Under the pieces are notes generated by a model, which had not been told where the DNA came from, made no database searches, and saw only the letters and a program-made list of their open reading frames with translations. From the NCBI GenBank assembly GCA_030681515.1, contig JAUXSE010000063.1:1-64000 (forward strand): a stretch of DNA of 64,000 nt. Direction: 5' to 3'. The position numbers and the translations under genes were made by a program. This DNA comes from Geothrix sp. Lineage in GTDB: Bacteria > Acidobacteriota > Holophagae > Holophagales > Holophagaceae. Of the stretch, positions 41,001-51,777 are shown one piece after another. Each line of letters begins with the position of its first letter. Position 1 is the first letter of the stretch.

Positions 41001-42011
41001 ATGAACGAAACCGCACCCCTGGACATCCTCATCGTCACCGGCCCCCTGGGCGCGGGGAAGACCACCGTCGTCAACCGGCTGCTGAAGGCCGAAGTCGCCG
41101 CGGGCCGCCGGGTGGCGGTGCTCATCAACGAATTCGGGGCCATCAGCGTGGACGGCACCCTGCTGGACGCGGAGCGGCCCGAACTGGCGGGGGTGGAGAA
41201 CCTCTTGAACGGCTGCGCCTGTTGCAGCCTGCGCGATGACGTGGTGGCCACGCTCCGCGCCTGGTGCGACTGGCCCGAAGGCCAGCGGCCCCAGCGCGTG
41301 GTGCTGGAGACCACGGGCCTGGCCGATCCCACCGACCTCCTGGACCTGGAACAGGAACCGGCGCTGGCGGGACGCCTGCGGCTGGCGGGCCTGCTCACGG
41401 TGATCTCGTGCCTCGGCCCCGTGGATCATCTGAGGACGAAGCCCCTGCTCCACCGGCAGGCGGCGCTGGCCAGCCTCATCCACCTCAGCAAGGCGGACCT
41501 CGATCCCGCCTCGGCCGTGGCCTGGGAAGGCGACCTTCGCGCGGCCTTCCGGCACATTCCCCTGGTGCCCACGCGCCATGGCATGGCCCCGGAGGGCAGC
41601 CCGGATCCCTGGCGCGGCGATGTGCGCCCCCTGCCCGAAGGATGGGAGGCCGCCGGGGGCTTCAGCTTCGCGGAGGCCCGATCCCTCACCCTGCACTGGG
41701 ATCATCCGGTGGATCCCGCGGCCCTGGAGGCCCTCCTCCTCGCCCCCCCCGCCGTGGGCGAGCTGCTGCGCGCCAAGGGCGTCTGCGCCTTCGCCGGCTG
41801 GGCCGCGCGCCACGATGGCAGCGACCGCTGGGCCTTCCAGCTGGCGGACGGCCGCCTCGAAATCTCGCCCCTGCCCCTGCCCACGGATGGCACCGCAGCC
41901 CCGTGCGCGGCGGTCGTCATCGGCACCGGTCTCGACGCGACCCACTGGAAGAAAGCCTTGCGCGCCCTCGAACGACCTCCCGCTGGCCAACGCCACAAAG
42001 TCCTTCTCTAA
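41001..42011 (+). CDS. CobW/YjiA-family GTPase (metal chaperone)
   Basis: A 336-residue G3E GTPase. Walker A is GPLGAGKTTVVNRLL, the metal-binding CXCC motif is NGCACCSLRDD, then VLETTGLADP (the G3-like region) and LIHLSKADLD (NKXD-like). The C-terminal CobW_C domain follows (residues ~215-330). Such proteins load metals such as zinc or cobalt into client enzymes. No cobalamin genes or zinc-uptake genes are adjacent, so the client is unknown. It appears leaderless. A hairpin follows the stop. Confidence 0.9.
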   Translation: MNETAPLDILIVTGPLGAGKTTVVNRLLKAEVAAGRRVAVLINEFGAISVDGTLLDAERPELAGVENLLNGCACCSLRDDVVATLRAWCDWPEGQRPQRVVLETTGLADPTDLLDLEQEPALAGRLRLAGLLTVISCLGPVDHLRTKPLLHRQAALASLIHLSKADLDPASAVAWEGDLRAAFRHIPLVPTRHGMAPEGSPDPWRGDVRPLPEGWEAAGGFSFAEARSLTLHWDHPVDPAALEALLLAPPAVGELLRAKGVCAFAGWAARHDGSDRWAFQLADGRLEISPLPLPTDGTAAPCAAVVIGTGLDATHWKKALRALERPPAGQRHKVLL

Positions 42012-42012
42012 C

Positions 42013-42043
42013 GCCGATCTGGTTCCGCAGGAGCCAGATCGGC
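42013..42043 (+). terminator. Hairpin after the CobW gene
   Basis: GCCGATCTGG and CCAGATCGGC pair over 10 bp around an 11-nt loop. There is no T tract, so it may be a weak terminator or an upstream leader element for tex. Confidence 0.4.
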
Positions 42044-42096
42044 GCTCGGCTTGGTATCATCCCCTTTCCCCCGATTCCGGGACGCAAGGAGCAGGT

Positions 42097-44642
<2,546 letters not shown>

Positions 44643-44643
<1 letters not shown>

Positions 44644-45242
44644 TGCGCGCGCTCCGGGTTCTTTTCGCACCGGCGGCCCTGCTGCTCGGCCTGGCGTGCC
44701 AGCCCCGCACGGACCCACCCATCTACGGCCCCTGGGAGGAAGGCCTGACCCTGGCCTTCGAGGATCCCTCCCAGCCCCAGCCCCAGCGGTCGGCGAACCG
44801 GCTGCAGGTGCGGGTCGCCCGTTCGGCCATGGCCCCCGGCTCGCCTCGGCTGGTCCAGCTGGATCTGGCCAGCACCCGGGGCCAGCTGAGCCTGCTCCTC
44901 AGGCACCAGGATGGCGGCATCGCCCTGGTGGGAGAGGACGGCCAGGTGTTGGCCCACTCCCTCCCGTCCCGCTTCCCGGATACCGCCCCTTGGGTGGAGC
45001 GGGGGACCGCATTCCGGGTGATCGGCCGGGCCCGGTGGGAGGGCGCGGCCATCCTGCCCCCCACTTCCGACGCCATCGGCGTGTGGGTCGAGGCCCGTTC
45101 GCCCCATGGCCGCCGCCGGACCCTCTACCTGCCCGGTCTCGGCGAGGTGGAGGCCCAGGAGGAACGCGACGGCACCTGGGTGGCCGTGAACCGGCTCGTG
45201 GCCCGCGGCTTCACCGACCTTCCCATCCTCAAGCGCCCTTGA
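44643..45242 (+). CDS. Lipoprotein of unknown function
   Basis: A 199-residue protein with a lipoprotein signal (LLLGLACQPRT, Cys19). The mature part is beta-rich, with SANRLQVRVARSAMAP, LSLLLRHQDGGIALVGEDG and GRRRTLYLPGLGEVEAQEERDGTWVAVNR. I do not recognise the family. The ATG overlaps the tex stop and lepB begins 21 nt after the stop, so it sits in a tex-lipoprotein-lepB operon. Confidence 0.7.
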
Positions 45243-45263
45243 GCGACCCTTCCCGGAGCCGAC

Positions 45264-46142
45264 ATGGCCGCTGACCCTTCCTCCGAAACGACCGCCGAGA
45301 CCGAGATCGCCCTGCCCCCGGGGGCCGAAAAGGGCATGGTGCGCGACAACCTCGAAGTGATCTGCTTCGCCATGGTGCTGATCCTGTTCTTCAAGGCCTT
45401 CGTGGGCCAGCAGTTCAAGATCCCCTCGGCCTCCATGCGGAACACGCTGATGATCGGGGACCATCTCCTGGCCAACAAGTTCATCTTCGCCCAGCCCCAG
45501 TGGGCCTGGGAGGAATCGCTCTTCCCCATGCGCGGCGTGAAGCGCGGCGACATCATCGTGTTCCGCTACCCCATTGATCGCGACCAGGACTATGTGAAAC
45601 GCTGCGTGGCCCTGGCGGGCGACACCGTGGAAATGCGCAACAAGCGGCTCTACGTCAACGGCAAGCAGGTGACGGGCCCCTTCGAGTTCCAGTTCGGCCA
45701 GAGCCCCGAAGGGCCCACGCCCGGACCCTGGCCCCCGCAGCGCTACGCCGGCGAGGCCGAGCGTCCCGTGGGACTGTGGCGCCACACGGACGCGGAGGTG
45801 ATGGCGCTCCATGCCCGCAACCAGATGCAGTCCATGGGCAGCCTCATCCAGAACGGGTTCAAGGACAACCTGGGTCCAGTGAAGGTGCCGCCCGGGCACC
45901 TCTTCGCCATGGGCGACAACCGGGACAACAGCATGGACGGCCGCTACTGGGGCTTCCTGCCGGTGGACCATCTGCGGGGCCGGCCCTTCATCGTGTGGTG
46001 GAGCTTCCGCGAAGGCGATACCGACAACGACAACGGCCGCGTGCCCGAGGGCCCCACCGACGTGGCCGCCGACTTCATTGACGCCGCCCGCCACTTCTTC
46101 ACCCGCACCCGCTGGGAGCGCACGGGGACCATCCCGGAGTGA
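45264..46142 (+). CDS. lepB: Signal peptidase I
   Basis: A 292-residue membrane protease that removes Sec/Tat signal peptides. One transmembrane helix (~33-48), then the nucleophile Ser57 in IPSASM, general base Lys112 in DYVKRCVALAGD, and the C-terminal GDNRDNSMDGRYWGFLP box. The ~60 residues between the Lys box and the GDN box include an insertion (PEGPTPGPWPPQRYAGEA). GGAG lies a few bases before the ATG. A hairpin at 46172 follows the gene. Confidence 0.95.
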   Translation: MAADPSSETTAETEIALPPGAEKGMVRDNLEVICFAMVLILFFKAFVGQQFKIPSASMRNTLMIGDHLLANKFIFAQPQWAWEESLFPMRGVKRGDIIVFRYPIDRDQDYVKRCVALAGDTVEMRNKRLYVNGKQVTGPFEFQFGQSPEGPTPGPWPPQRYAGEAERPVGLWRHTDAEVMALHARNQMQSMGSLIQNGFKDNLGPVKVPPGHLFAMGDNRDNSMDGRYWGFLPVDHLRGRPFIVWWSFREGDTDNDNGRVPEGPTDVAADFIDAARHFFTRTRWERTGTIPE

Positions 46143-46171
46143 AGTCGAGCTGATGCCGGTCGTGGGTCCTT

Positions 46172-46198
46172 GCGCGTATCCGCGATGCGGATACGCGC
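46172..46198. terminator. Hairpin after lepB
   Basis: GCGCGTATCCGC and GCGGATACGCGC form a perfect 12-bp stem around GAT. A G-run, not a T tract, follows, so termination strength is uncertain; it may be an mRNA-stabilising hairpin. Confidence 0.5.
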
Positions 46199-46247
46199 GG
46201 GGGGCTGAAATCGGGTGGTGTTGCTTGTTGGGTAGAGGCAAGATCGC

Positions 46248-47078
46248 ATGAGAACCCTGTCGCTGTTGATCCTGCTCGTCTCATCCCCCCTATGGTCCTG
46301 GGGTGACAAGGGCCACAGGGTGGTCTCGTCCCTCGCCCTCCAGTCGCTGCCAAATGGCCCGCGGGCCTGGTTCGCGGGCCGGGAGGCCGATGTGTGTGAT
46401 CACGCCTCGGATCCCGATCACTGGAGGCAGGACCGGAAGGAAGGGCCGCGGCACTTCCTGGACATGGAGCCCTACGGCGGCCCGGAGCACCTGCCCCGGA
46501 CGCTGGAAGAAGCCCGGGCCAAAGTCGGCGAAGACTTCTACCGCCGCGGCGTCCTGCCCTGGATCATCCAGGACCGCTGGCGCGATCTGGTGGAGGCCTT
46601 CCGGTCCGGCGATGCGGCCCGGGTCGTCACGGCCTCCACCATCCTGGGCCACTACATCGCCGACGCCCATGTCCCCCTGCACACCACCGAGAACCACGAT
46701 GGCCAGCTCACGGGCCAGCGGGGCGTGCACAGCCGCTGGGAAAGCGGGCTGGTCGAACGGAACATCGCGGCGGATGCCCTGCCGGTCCTGCCCGCCCAGC
46801 CCGACCAGGCTTTCATCGAACGCCCCTGGGATTGGCTCCGAGCCTCCCACGCCCTGGTGCCCCAGCTGCTGGAGGACGACCTCAGCGCCGACCGCACCAC
46901 CCCCAGGGACCGCCGAGGCAAACGCCGCACCGGGGCCTACTGGCTCATCCTCTGGGCCAGGCAGGGCCCCGTGGTCAAACAACAGCTCCAGTTCGCCGGA
47001 CAGCATCTCGGCGACGCCATCCTCAACGCGTGGATCGTGGCGGGCAGGCCGTCCTTCCCGGCGAGGCCGGAAGAGTGA
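46248..47078 (+). CDS. S1/P1-type zinc-dependent nuclease
   Basis: A 276-residue secreted nuclease. The signal peptide ends so that Trp18 (WGDKGHRVV) becomes the N-terminus, as required for zinc binding in this family. Further ligands are seen in order: the Asp of DHASDPDHW, HFLDME, the HYIADAHVPLHTTENHDG block, and RGVHSRWESGLVE. All nine metal-binding positions appear present, so it should hydrolyse single-stranded nucleic acids or 3'-nucleotides, perhaps for phosphate scavenging. It has a GAGG 9 nt before the ATG. It is followed by the IS30 remnant, whose end lies ~10 nt from the stop. Confidence 0.92.
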   Translation: MRTLSLLILLVSSPLWSWGDKGHRVVSSLALQSLPNGPRAWFAGREADVCDHASDPDHWRQDRKEGPRHFLDMEPYGGPEHLPRTLEEARAKVGEDFYRRGVLPWIIQDRWRDLVEAFRSGDAARVVTASTILGHYIADAHVPLHTTENHDGQLTGQRGVHSRWESGLVERNIAADALPVLPAQPDQAFIERPWDWLRASHALVPQLLEDDLSADRTTPRDRRGKRRTGAYWLILWARQGPVVKQQLQFAGQHLGDAILNAWIVAGRPSFPARPEE

Positions 47079-47079
47079 C

Positions 47080-47520
47080 CCGACGGCGGTTTCAAGCTCC
47101 AAGTGCAACAGGCTTGGGTGGGTTAGACCAGAAGGCCTGAAAATCAAAAACGCCTTCTGGAAGGAAAAGCTCTGCGGGGCATTTCCACCCGAGGGATTTC
47201 CTTGGGCGGACATTCAGGGTCCTGGCGATGGTATCGAGTTCATCCTGCGTGTAGATGCTTAGATCCGAGCCCTTGGGCAAGTCGTCGCGGAGCAAGCCAT
47301 TGGTGTTCTCGTTGATCCCGCGCTCCCAGGGGCTGTGCGGGTGGGCGAAGTAGACCGTCATGCCGGTTCCTCGGCTGAAAAGCTCGTGGGCCGCCATCTC
47401 CCGTCCCTGGTCGTAGGTCAGTCTGCGCAGCATCTGAGAGTCGATGCGCGAGAGCACCCGGGTAAAGCCCTCCGCGGCATAGGCGGCTGTGGCGTGCTCC
47501 ATCTGGGAGGAGGACGGTGA
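47080..47520 (-). mobile_element. IS30-family insertion sequence remnant
   Basis: This stretch carries only the 3' half of an IS30-type element. The end next to the nuclease gene looks like an IS30 terminal repeat overlapping the transposase stop (around 47088-47106). The opposite end breaks off near 47510-47520, where homology to transposases stops, just before the vapBC pair. No second terminal repeat or target duplication is visible. Confidence 0.65.
47092..47502 (-). pseudogene. IS30-family transposase fragment
   Basis: A 136-codon fragment of a DDE transposase. It keeps the second catalytic Asp in LTYDQGREMAAHELF and the Glu in SPWERGINENTNGLLR, then the C-terminal IYTQDELDTIARTLNVRPRKSLGWKCPAELF. 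The N-terminal half (HTH and the first Asp) is missing, so it cannot transpose. The ATG is just an internal Met; readable homology starts about there. Confidence 0.85.
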
Positions 47521-47577
47521 GTGGATAGGGAATTTGGCCAGGTAATGTAGGGCCGTGACCTGGTCATTGGGACCCTC

Positions 47578-47973
47578 TCAGATCTTCAGGAGTACGGCCC
47601 GTCCGGTCTTCGCGAGGCGGGCGTCAAAGGTCAGCAGTTTGGAGCATCCCCGTCCACGGGCGGCCAGGAACACCAGGTTGTCGGCCAGCCGCACCGCCCC
47701 CGTCGAAAGGGCCAGGGCTTCCCGGGCCAGGGGACTCGCCTCCACCTCTACCCCTTCCATGTTGAGCAGGCGCCCCAGGGCGTCATGGACGCGGGCGGCA
47801 TCCCATCCCGGCGCGGCCTTCAGCACCCAGGCCAGTTCCACGAACACGAGGAGGGGGATAAAGATGCCCACACCCCCTGCGGCCTCGGTGATGGCCTTCT
47901 GGGCGGCGCGGCTCTGCCTGGGGTCATCCCCAAGAATCGCGCGGGCCCAGAGGTTGGTATCCAGGGCGATCAT
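47578..47973 (-). CDS. vapC: VapC-type PIN-domain ribonuclease toxin
   Basis: A 131-residue toxin. PIN residues are present: Asp5 (MIALDTN), Glu in LLVFVELAWVL, and the acidic pair in RLADNLVFLA and LLTFDARL. It should cleave tRNA or rRNA when free. Its start overlaps vapB in an ATGA, so synthesis follows that of the antitoxin. The pair lies beside an IS30 remnant in a gap between housekeeping genes. It is the only complete toxin-antitoxin pair in the window. Confidence 0.9.
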   Translation of the reverse strand: MIALDTNLWARAILGDDPRQSRAAQKAITEAAGGVGIFIPLLVFVELAWVLKAAPGWDAARVHDALGRLLNMEGVEVEASPLAREALALSTGAVRLADNLVFLAARGRGCSKLLTFDARLAKTGRAVLLKI

Positions 47974-48218
47974 CGATGGGCACCGGCCTGCTTGGCGGCG
48001 TCCATCTCCTCGAAGTTCATGCGGGCAGCCCCGGGAACCGCCAGGGCCCAGAGGTCTTCGGGCCGATACCGCACCGGCTCCATGGCCGCATGCCCGTGGG
48101 CGGGATCCAGCTCGAAGCGCACCTGGTCCCCCTCATGCAAGCCGAGGGCATCCCGGATGGCCTTGGGGATAGTCAACTGCCCTTTGCTGGTCAAGGTTGC
48201 GACGGCGGCGAAGGCCAT
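47970..48218 (-). CDS. vapB: VapB antitoxin (AbrB-type)
   Basis: An 82-residue antitoxin with an N-terminal AbrB/MazE-like swapped-hairpin domain (AAVATLTSKGQLTIPKAIRDALGLHEGDQVRFEL) for DNA binding, and a flexible C-terminus (NFEEMDAAKQAG) that should block VapC. GGAGAGG lies upstream of the ATG. A promoter and an inverted repeat precede it, fitting autoregulation by the VapBC complex. Confidence 0.88.
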   Translation of the reverse strand: MAFAAVATLTSKGQLTIPKAIRDALGLHEGDQVRFELDPAHGHAAMEPVRYRPEDLWALAVPGAARMNFEEMDAAKQAGAHR

Positions 48219-48234
48219 GGTGTCACCTCTCCTT

Positions 48235-48265
48235 ACCAGTATGGCGTCTGGTCCTTACTTGTCCA
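48235..48265 (-). promoter_or_regulatory. vapBC promoter and operator
   Basis: On the minus strand TGGACA (48265-48260) and CATACT (48243-48238) are 16 nt apart. An inverted repeat ACCAG-N8-CTGGT (48235-48252) overlaps the -10, a good position for VapB repression. The -10 hexamer is the same as that of cysK. Confidence 0.55.
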
Positions 48266-48325
48266 TGCGTAAAAACGCCCGCGCCCGGCGGTTCACGCAC
48301 CCTTCGCCTCTTCTGCTTTTCACTA

Positions 48326-48347
48326 CTTCACCGCGAACGCGGTGAAG
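48326..48347 (-). terminator. Hairpin downstream of the aroB operon
   Basis: CTTCACCGCG and CGCGGTGAAG form a 10-bp stem with an AA loop about 25 nt after the last gene of the M28-aroB-TPR operon. It may end that transcript. Confidence 0.55.
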
Positions 48348-48372
48348 CCCTGCTGGAACCGAGAAGAAGGAA

Positions 48373-48861
48373 CTACTCCCCCTCCTCCCACCGCTTCCGG
48401 TCCAGCCACACCTGCTCATCCTTGCCCCTTGGATCCTTGCCGCGCCAGTGGAGCTTCAGGGGGCCCTGGGCATCCTTCTTCTGCACGGACACGCCGGCGC
48501 CTTCCCCGGTGCGGAGGAGGTGCAGCAGCCCCTCCACGCTGAGCACCTGGGGCAGGAAGGGCAGCGGCAACTGGGCCAGGTACGGGGCGCGCTGATCCAC
48601 CTTCTGCCGGGGCACCTGCAACCGGTAGCCCGAGGCACTATCCCCTTCCAGCAGAAGCAGGCGCTCGCCGGGCGCGTGCAGCTCGATGACGAGGCGGCCA
48701 CTGGCGGCCTCCATCAGGAGACTGAGGGTGCCGACTCCTTCACCGTCAGGACCGGCATAGCCCCAGCCGTACTGGGCGCGAACGGGGGCGCCGATGACCG
48801 CCGCGGGAGCGCTGATGGATGGCACGGGAGCAGAGACCGGAGGCGGGGTCTGGAAGGGCAT
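48373..48861 (-). CDS. Hypothetical protein at the end of the aroB-TPR operon
   Basis: A 162-residue protein. The first ~30 residues are Pro/Ala/Ser-rich without a classic signal peptide. The rest is beta-rich (GTLSLLMEAASGRLVIELHAPGERLLLLEG, then LKLHWRGKDPRGKDEQVWLDRKRW) and recalls LolB-like lipoprotein-localisation folds, but without the lipid-anchored Cys; the similarity is weak. Its ATG overlaps the TPR gene stop. Function unknown. Confidence 0.7.
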   Translation of the reverse strand: MPFQTPPPVSAPVPSISAPAAVIGAPVRAQYGWGYAGPDGEGVGTLSLLMEAASGRLVIELHAPGERLLLLEGDSASGYRLQVPRQKVDQRAPYLAQLPLPFLPQVLSVEGLLHLLRTGEGAGVSVQKKDAQGPLKLHWRGKDPRGKDEQVWLDRKRWEEGE

Positions 48862-50720
48862 CACAGGTCGTCCTCCTCGTCGTCGGGCACCACTGGGGGC
48901 GTGGATGCGAAAGCAGAGGTCTCGAGCTTCGCCGCCTGTTCCTTGGCGATGCGGACGCGGAGATCCCCCAGGCGTTTTTCAAGGGCGGCCCGGTCGGGGA
49001 AGACGAAGGCCAGGGCCCGGTCCCACTGTTCGGCGGCCTCGGCCAGCTTGCCCTGTTTCACCAGGACCTCGCCCAGGTGCTTGCGGACTTCGGGACTGAA
49101 GGGGCTCAGCTCGGCGGCACGGCGCAAGGTGACCTCCGCCTCCGCGATCCGGCCCAGCTTGAACTGGGCCCAGCCCAGGCTGTCCACCACATTCCCGTTA
49201 TCCGGTGTGGCCTTGGCGCTGGCCTCGATCAGGGCAGCGGCCTCCTCGAGATCGCGGTCCTGCTCCAACAGCAGGTAGCCGAGGTTGTTCTGGACCAGGG
49301 GATTGGCGGGTTCCATGGCCTGGGCTTCGCGCAGCACCTGGAGGGCTTCCGCGTGCCGGTCGAGCTGGTCGTAGGCCTGGCTCTGAAGGATGAGCATGTC
49401 CACGCTGCGCGCAGGCGAAAGGTCCCGGGCCCGTTCCAGGGCTTCCAGACACTTGTCCCAGCGCTGGAATTCCTGCCAGAGGGCCGCCATGCCCTCCAGA
49501 TGCAGCTGCTCCAGCGCGGCCCGGGTCTCCTTCCGGGAAAAGAACCGGTACTCGAGATGCTTCGGAGGGAGCTTGCCCGCCTGCCGGAAGAAGGGGATCT
49601 TCGGGTAGCGGGCGATCCCTTCCTTGAGGGCGCCCAGGGCGCTCTTCCAGTCGTTCAGGCTGATGTGGGCCTGGGTCTTGAAGACCTGCGCTTCCCCATC
49701 GGTATGGGGGCGGGGGCGGCGGTCCTTGAGGAAAGCCAGCAGGGCCTTCCCCTTGCCCTGGAGCAGCAGGGATTCCGCATAGAGGATCTGCGCGCCATCG
49801 GCGATCCACTCGGTGTCCTCTTTTTCGGCCACAAGGATCTGGAGGCGGCGTTCAGCCTCCTCGAAGCGACCCAGGTTCATGAGGGCGCGGGCGGTGTGGA
49901 AGGTCAGGTTGGGACTCGGTTTCAGGGCCTCGGCCTTCGCCAGGGTTTCGAGGGCCTCGGCGAAGCGCGCGGTCTGCATCCGGATGAGGGACACGTTCTC
50001 CCACAATCCGGGTTCCTGGGGCAGGTGGCGCGCCAGCAGGAGGAAGCTCTCCTCGGCGTGGGCGAGATAGCCGGCCTTGATCTGCTCCCGCGCCAGCTCC
50101 TCCAGCATCCGGAGGTGCCGGTCCTCGGGATTCCGGGCGTTCAGCGCCAGCAGGGCTTCGCGTTTGCCGTCGTAGTCGTGGATGGCGCGGGCATGGATGA
50201 GGGCCCGTTCCCAGGCCGGCGCGAAACCGGGGCGCATGCGCCCCAGCCGGAGCCAGGCCCGCAGCGCGCCCTCGCTATCCTTCACCTGCTCGGACACCTC
50301 GCCGAGCCGGGCCCAGAGTTCCGGATCCTGGGGCAGCCGGAGCGTGGCCGTCCGCAGTTCCTTCGCGGCCTCCGGGGCCAGCGCGGGATCCTTCTGGGAC
50401 CGCTGGAACTGGAGCAGGGCCAGGTGGGCCTGGGCCTCGGCATTCTGCGGAGCGAGCTCCACGGCCTTCCGCGCGGGAGCCACGGCGGCATCGGCATCCT
50501 GCGCCTCCTGGAGGGCCTCGGAAAGCCGAAGGTTCGCCTCGGCGCTTCCGGGAACCCGGGCCAGCACCCGCCGGTAGATCACCGCGGCGGCCGCGGGATC
50601 GGCGCCTCCGCCCCGCAACTGAAGGGCACGGGCCTGGAGCATCAGGGCGCGGACATCCTCGGCGGAGCCCAGGGCGGCCGTCAGGAAGATCGCGAGAATC
50701 GGGCGTCGGATATTAGGCAC
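48861..50720 (-). CDS. Secreted tetratricopeptide-repeat protein
   Basis: A 619-residue protein with an N-terminal signal (PILAIFLTAALGSAE) and at least ten TPR-type helix pairs (for example AEANLRLSEALQEAQDADAAVAPARKAVELAP, LVQNNLGYLLLEQDRDLEEAAALIEASAKA, NVVDSLGWAQFKLGRIAEAEVTLRRAAELSP). The end is acidic (DDEEDDL). TPR superhelices usually scaffold protein complexes, here in the periplasm or outer membrane. The start is taken at a GTG with GGAG 7 nt upstream, overlapping aroB by 8 nt. Part of the M28-aroB-TPR-hypothetical operon. Confidence 0.87.
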   Translation of the reverse strand: MPNIRRPILAIFLTAALGSAEDVRALMLQARALQLRGGGADPAAAAVIYRRVLARVPGSAEANLRLSEALQEAQDADAAVAPARKAVELAPQNAEAQAHLALLQFQRSQKDPALAPEAAKELRTATLRLPQDPELWARLGEVSEQVKDSEGALRAWLRLGRMRPGFAPAWERALIHARAIHDYDGKREALLALNARNPEDRHLRMLEELAREQIKAGYLAHAEESFLLLARHLPQEPGLWENVSLIRMQTARFAEALETLAKAEALKPSPNLTFHTARALMNLGRFEEAERRLQILVAEKEDTEWIADGAQILYAESLLLQGKGKALLAFLKDRRPRPHTDGEAQVFKTQAHISLNDWKSALGALKEGIARYPKIPFFRQAGKLPPKHLEYRFFSRKETRAALEQLHLEGMAALWQEFQRWDKCLEALERARDLSPARSVDMLILQSQAYDQLDRHAEALQVLREAQAMEPANPLVQNNLGYLLLEQDRDLEEAAALIEASAKATPDNGNVVDSLGWAQFKLGRIAEAEVTLRRAAELSPFSPEVRKHLGEVLVKQGKLAEAAEQWDRALAFVFPDRAALEKRLGDLRVRIAKEQAAKLETSAFASTPPVVPDDEEDDL

Positions 50721-51777
50721 GGACGATCTCCGGGTGGAGCAGGGACAGAAGCCTGGCATGGGGCGTTTCCCAGGCCTGGGGGGCCAGCACCCGCTGCACG
50801 GCGGGTTCGCCGGGTCGCGGGAGAATGCAGTGGATCTCGGTGGCCGACGCCTCCCCGGTGGGTCCGGCGCCGTGCCTGGCCTTCTTGTCCCGGGCCAGCA
50901 GCGGCAGGCAGGCGGGCCAGGGGGCCACCCATGGCGCCAGGGGCGCCAGCCGCCGTACGAGCGGATCCAGGAGGCTCGCCGGGAAGGGCTTCAGCCCCTG
51001 TTCCTCGGCGAGGAGGCAGGCTCCCAGCAGGCCGAGGCCGATGGCTTCGCCGTGCAGCAGGTGATAGCCGGACGCGGCCTCCAGGGCATGGCCCAGCGTA
51101 TGGCCCAGGTTCAGCAGGCGCCGTTCTCCCGCTTCCCGCGGATCGCGATGCACCACGCCGGCCTTGAAGGCCAGGGCCCGCTCCACCCAGGGGAGCTTCA
51201 CGGGGCCGTCCTGCAGCATCTCGGCGGCCCAGTCCATCTCCCCCTGGATCAGGGCCGTCTTGATCAGTTCCCAGCGGCCATTCTCCAGGTGGCGTGGCGG
51301 CAGCCCATCGAGAAAGGAGGTGCAGGCCACGAGCCGGCGGGGCGGATGGAAGGCACCCACGAGGTTCTTGCCCGCCGCGAGATCCGCGCCGGTCTTGCCC
51401 CCCAGGGCCGCGTCGGCCATGGCCAGCAGCGTGGTGGGCCAGACCTGCCAGGCCACGCCGCGCAGGTAGAGCGAGGCCGCGAGGCCCGTCAGATCCGACA
51501 GGACGCCCCCGCCCAGGGCCACCACGGTGGCATCCCGGTGGAGCGGCACCCCCGCCCAGTGCTCCAGCCATGGGATCACCGTGCGCAGCTTCTTTTCCTC
51601 CTCCGGCACCGACACCCACAGCGCATGGCTCGGCTCGGGCATGCCGGCCCGAATCCACGCGTCGCGGAGGCGCAGATCGCCCACCAGAGTCCAGGCCCCG
51701 TCCGGAAGAAGATCGCCATCGGGGGCTTCCAGGAGGAAGACTTCCGTGGCAAATCCGGGGGGCGTGGCCAGCCTCAT
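50713..51777 (-). CDS. aroB: 3-Dehydroquinate synthase
   Basis: A 354-residue shikimate-pathway enzyme converting DAHP to 3-dehydroquinate with NAD+ and a divalent metal. NAD loop: ALGGGVLSDLTGLAASLYLRG; substrate loop: PTTLLAMADAALGGKTGADLAAGKNLVGAFHPP. Zinc ligands: the Glu of RWELIKTALIQG, the His of LNLGHTLGHALEA, and the His of HGEAIGLGLL. The ATG overlaps the M28 peptidase stop in an ATGA. A shikimate kinase domain is fused to ThiE at 57272-57742. Confidence 0.94.
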   Translation of the reverse strand: MRLATPPGFATEVFLLEAPDGDLLPDGAWTLVGDLRLRDAWIRAGMPEPSHALWVSVPEEEKKLRTVIPWLEHWAGVPLHRDATVVALGGGVLSDLTGLAASLYLRGVAWQVWPTTLLAMADAALGGKTGADLAAGKNLVGAFHPPRRLVACTSFLDGLPPRHLENGRWELIKTALIQGEMDWAAEMLQDGPVKLPWVERALAFKAGVVHRDPREAGERRLLNLGHTLGHALEAASGYHLLHGEAIGLGLLGACLLAEEQGLKPFPASLLDPLVRRLAPLAPWVAPWPACLPLLARDKKARHGAGPTGEASATEIHCILPRPGEPAVQRVLAPQAWETPHARLLSLLHPEIVRA

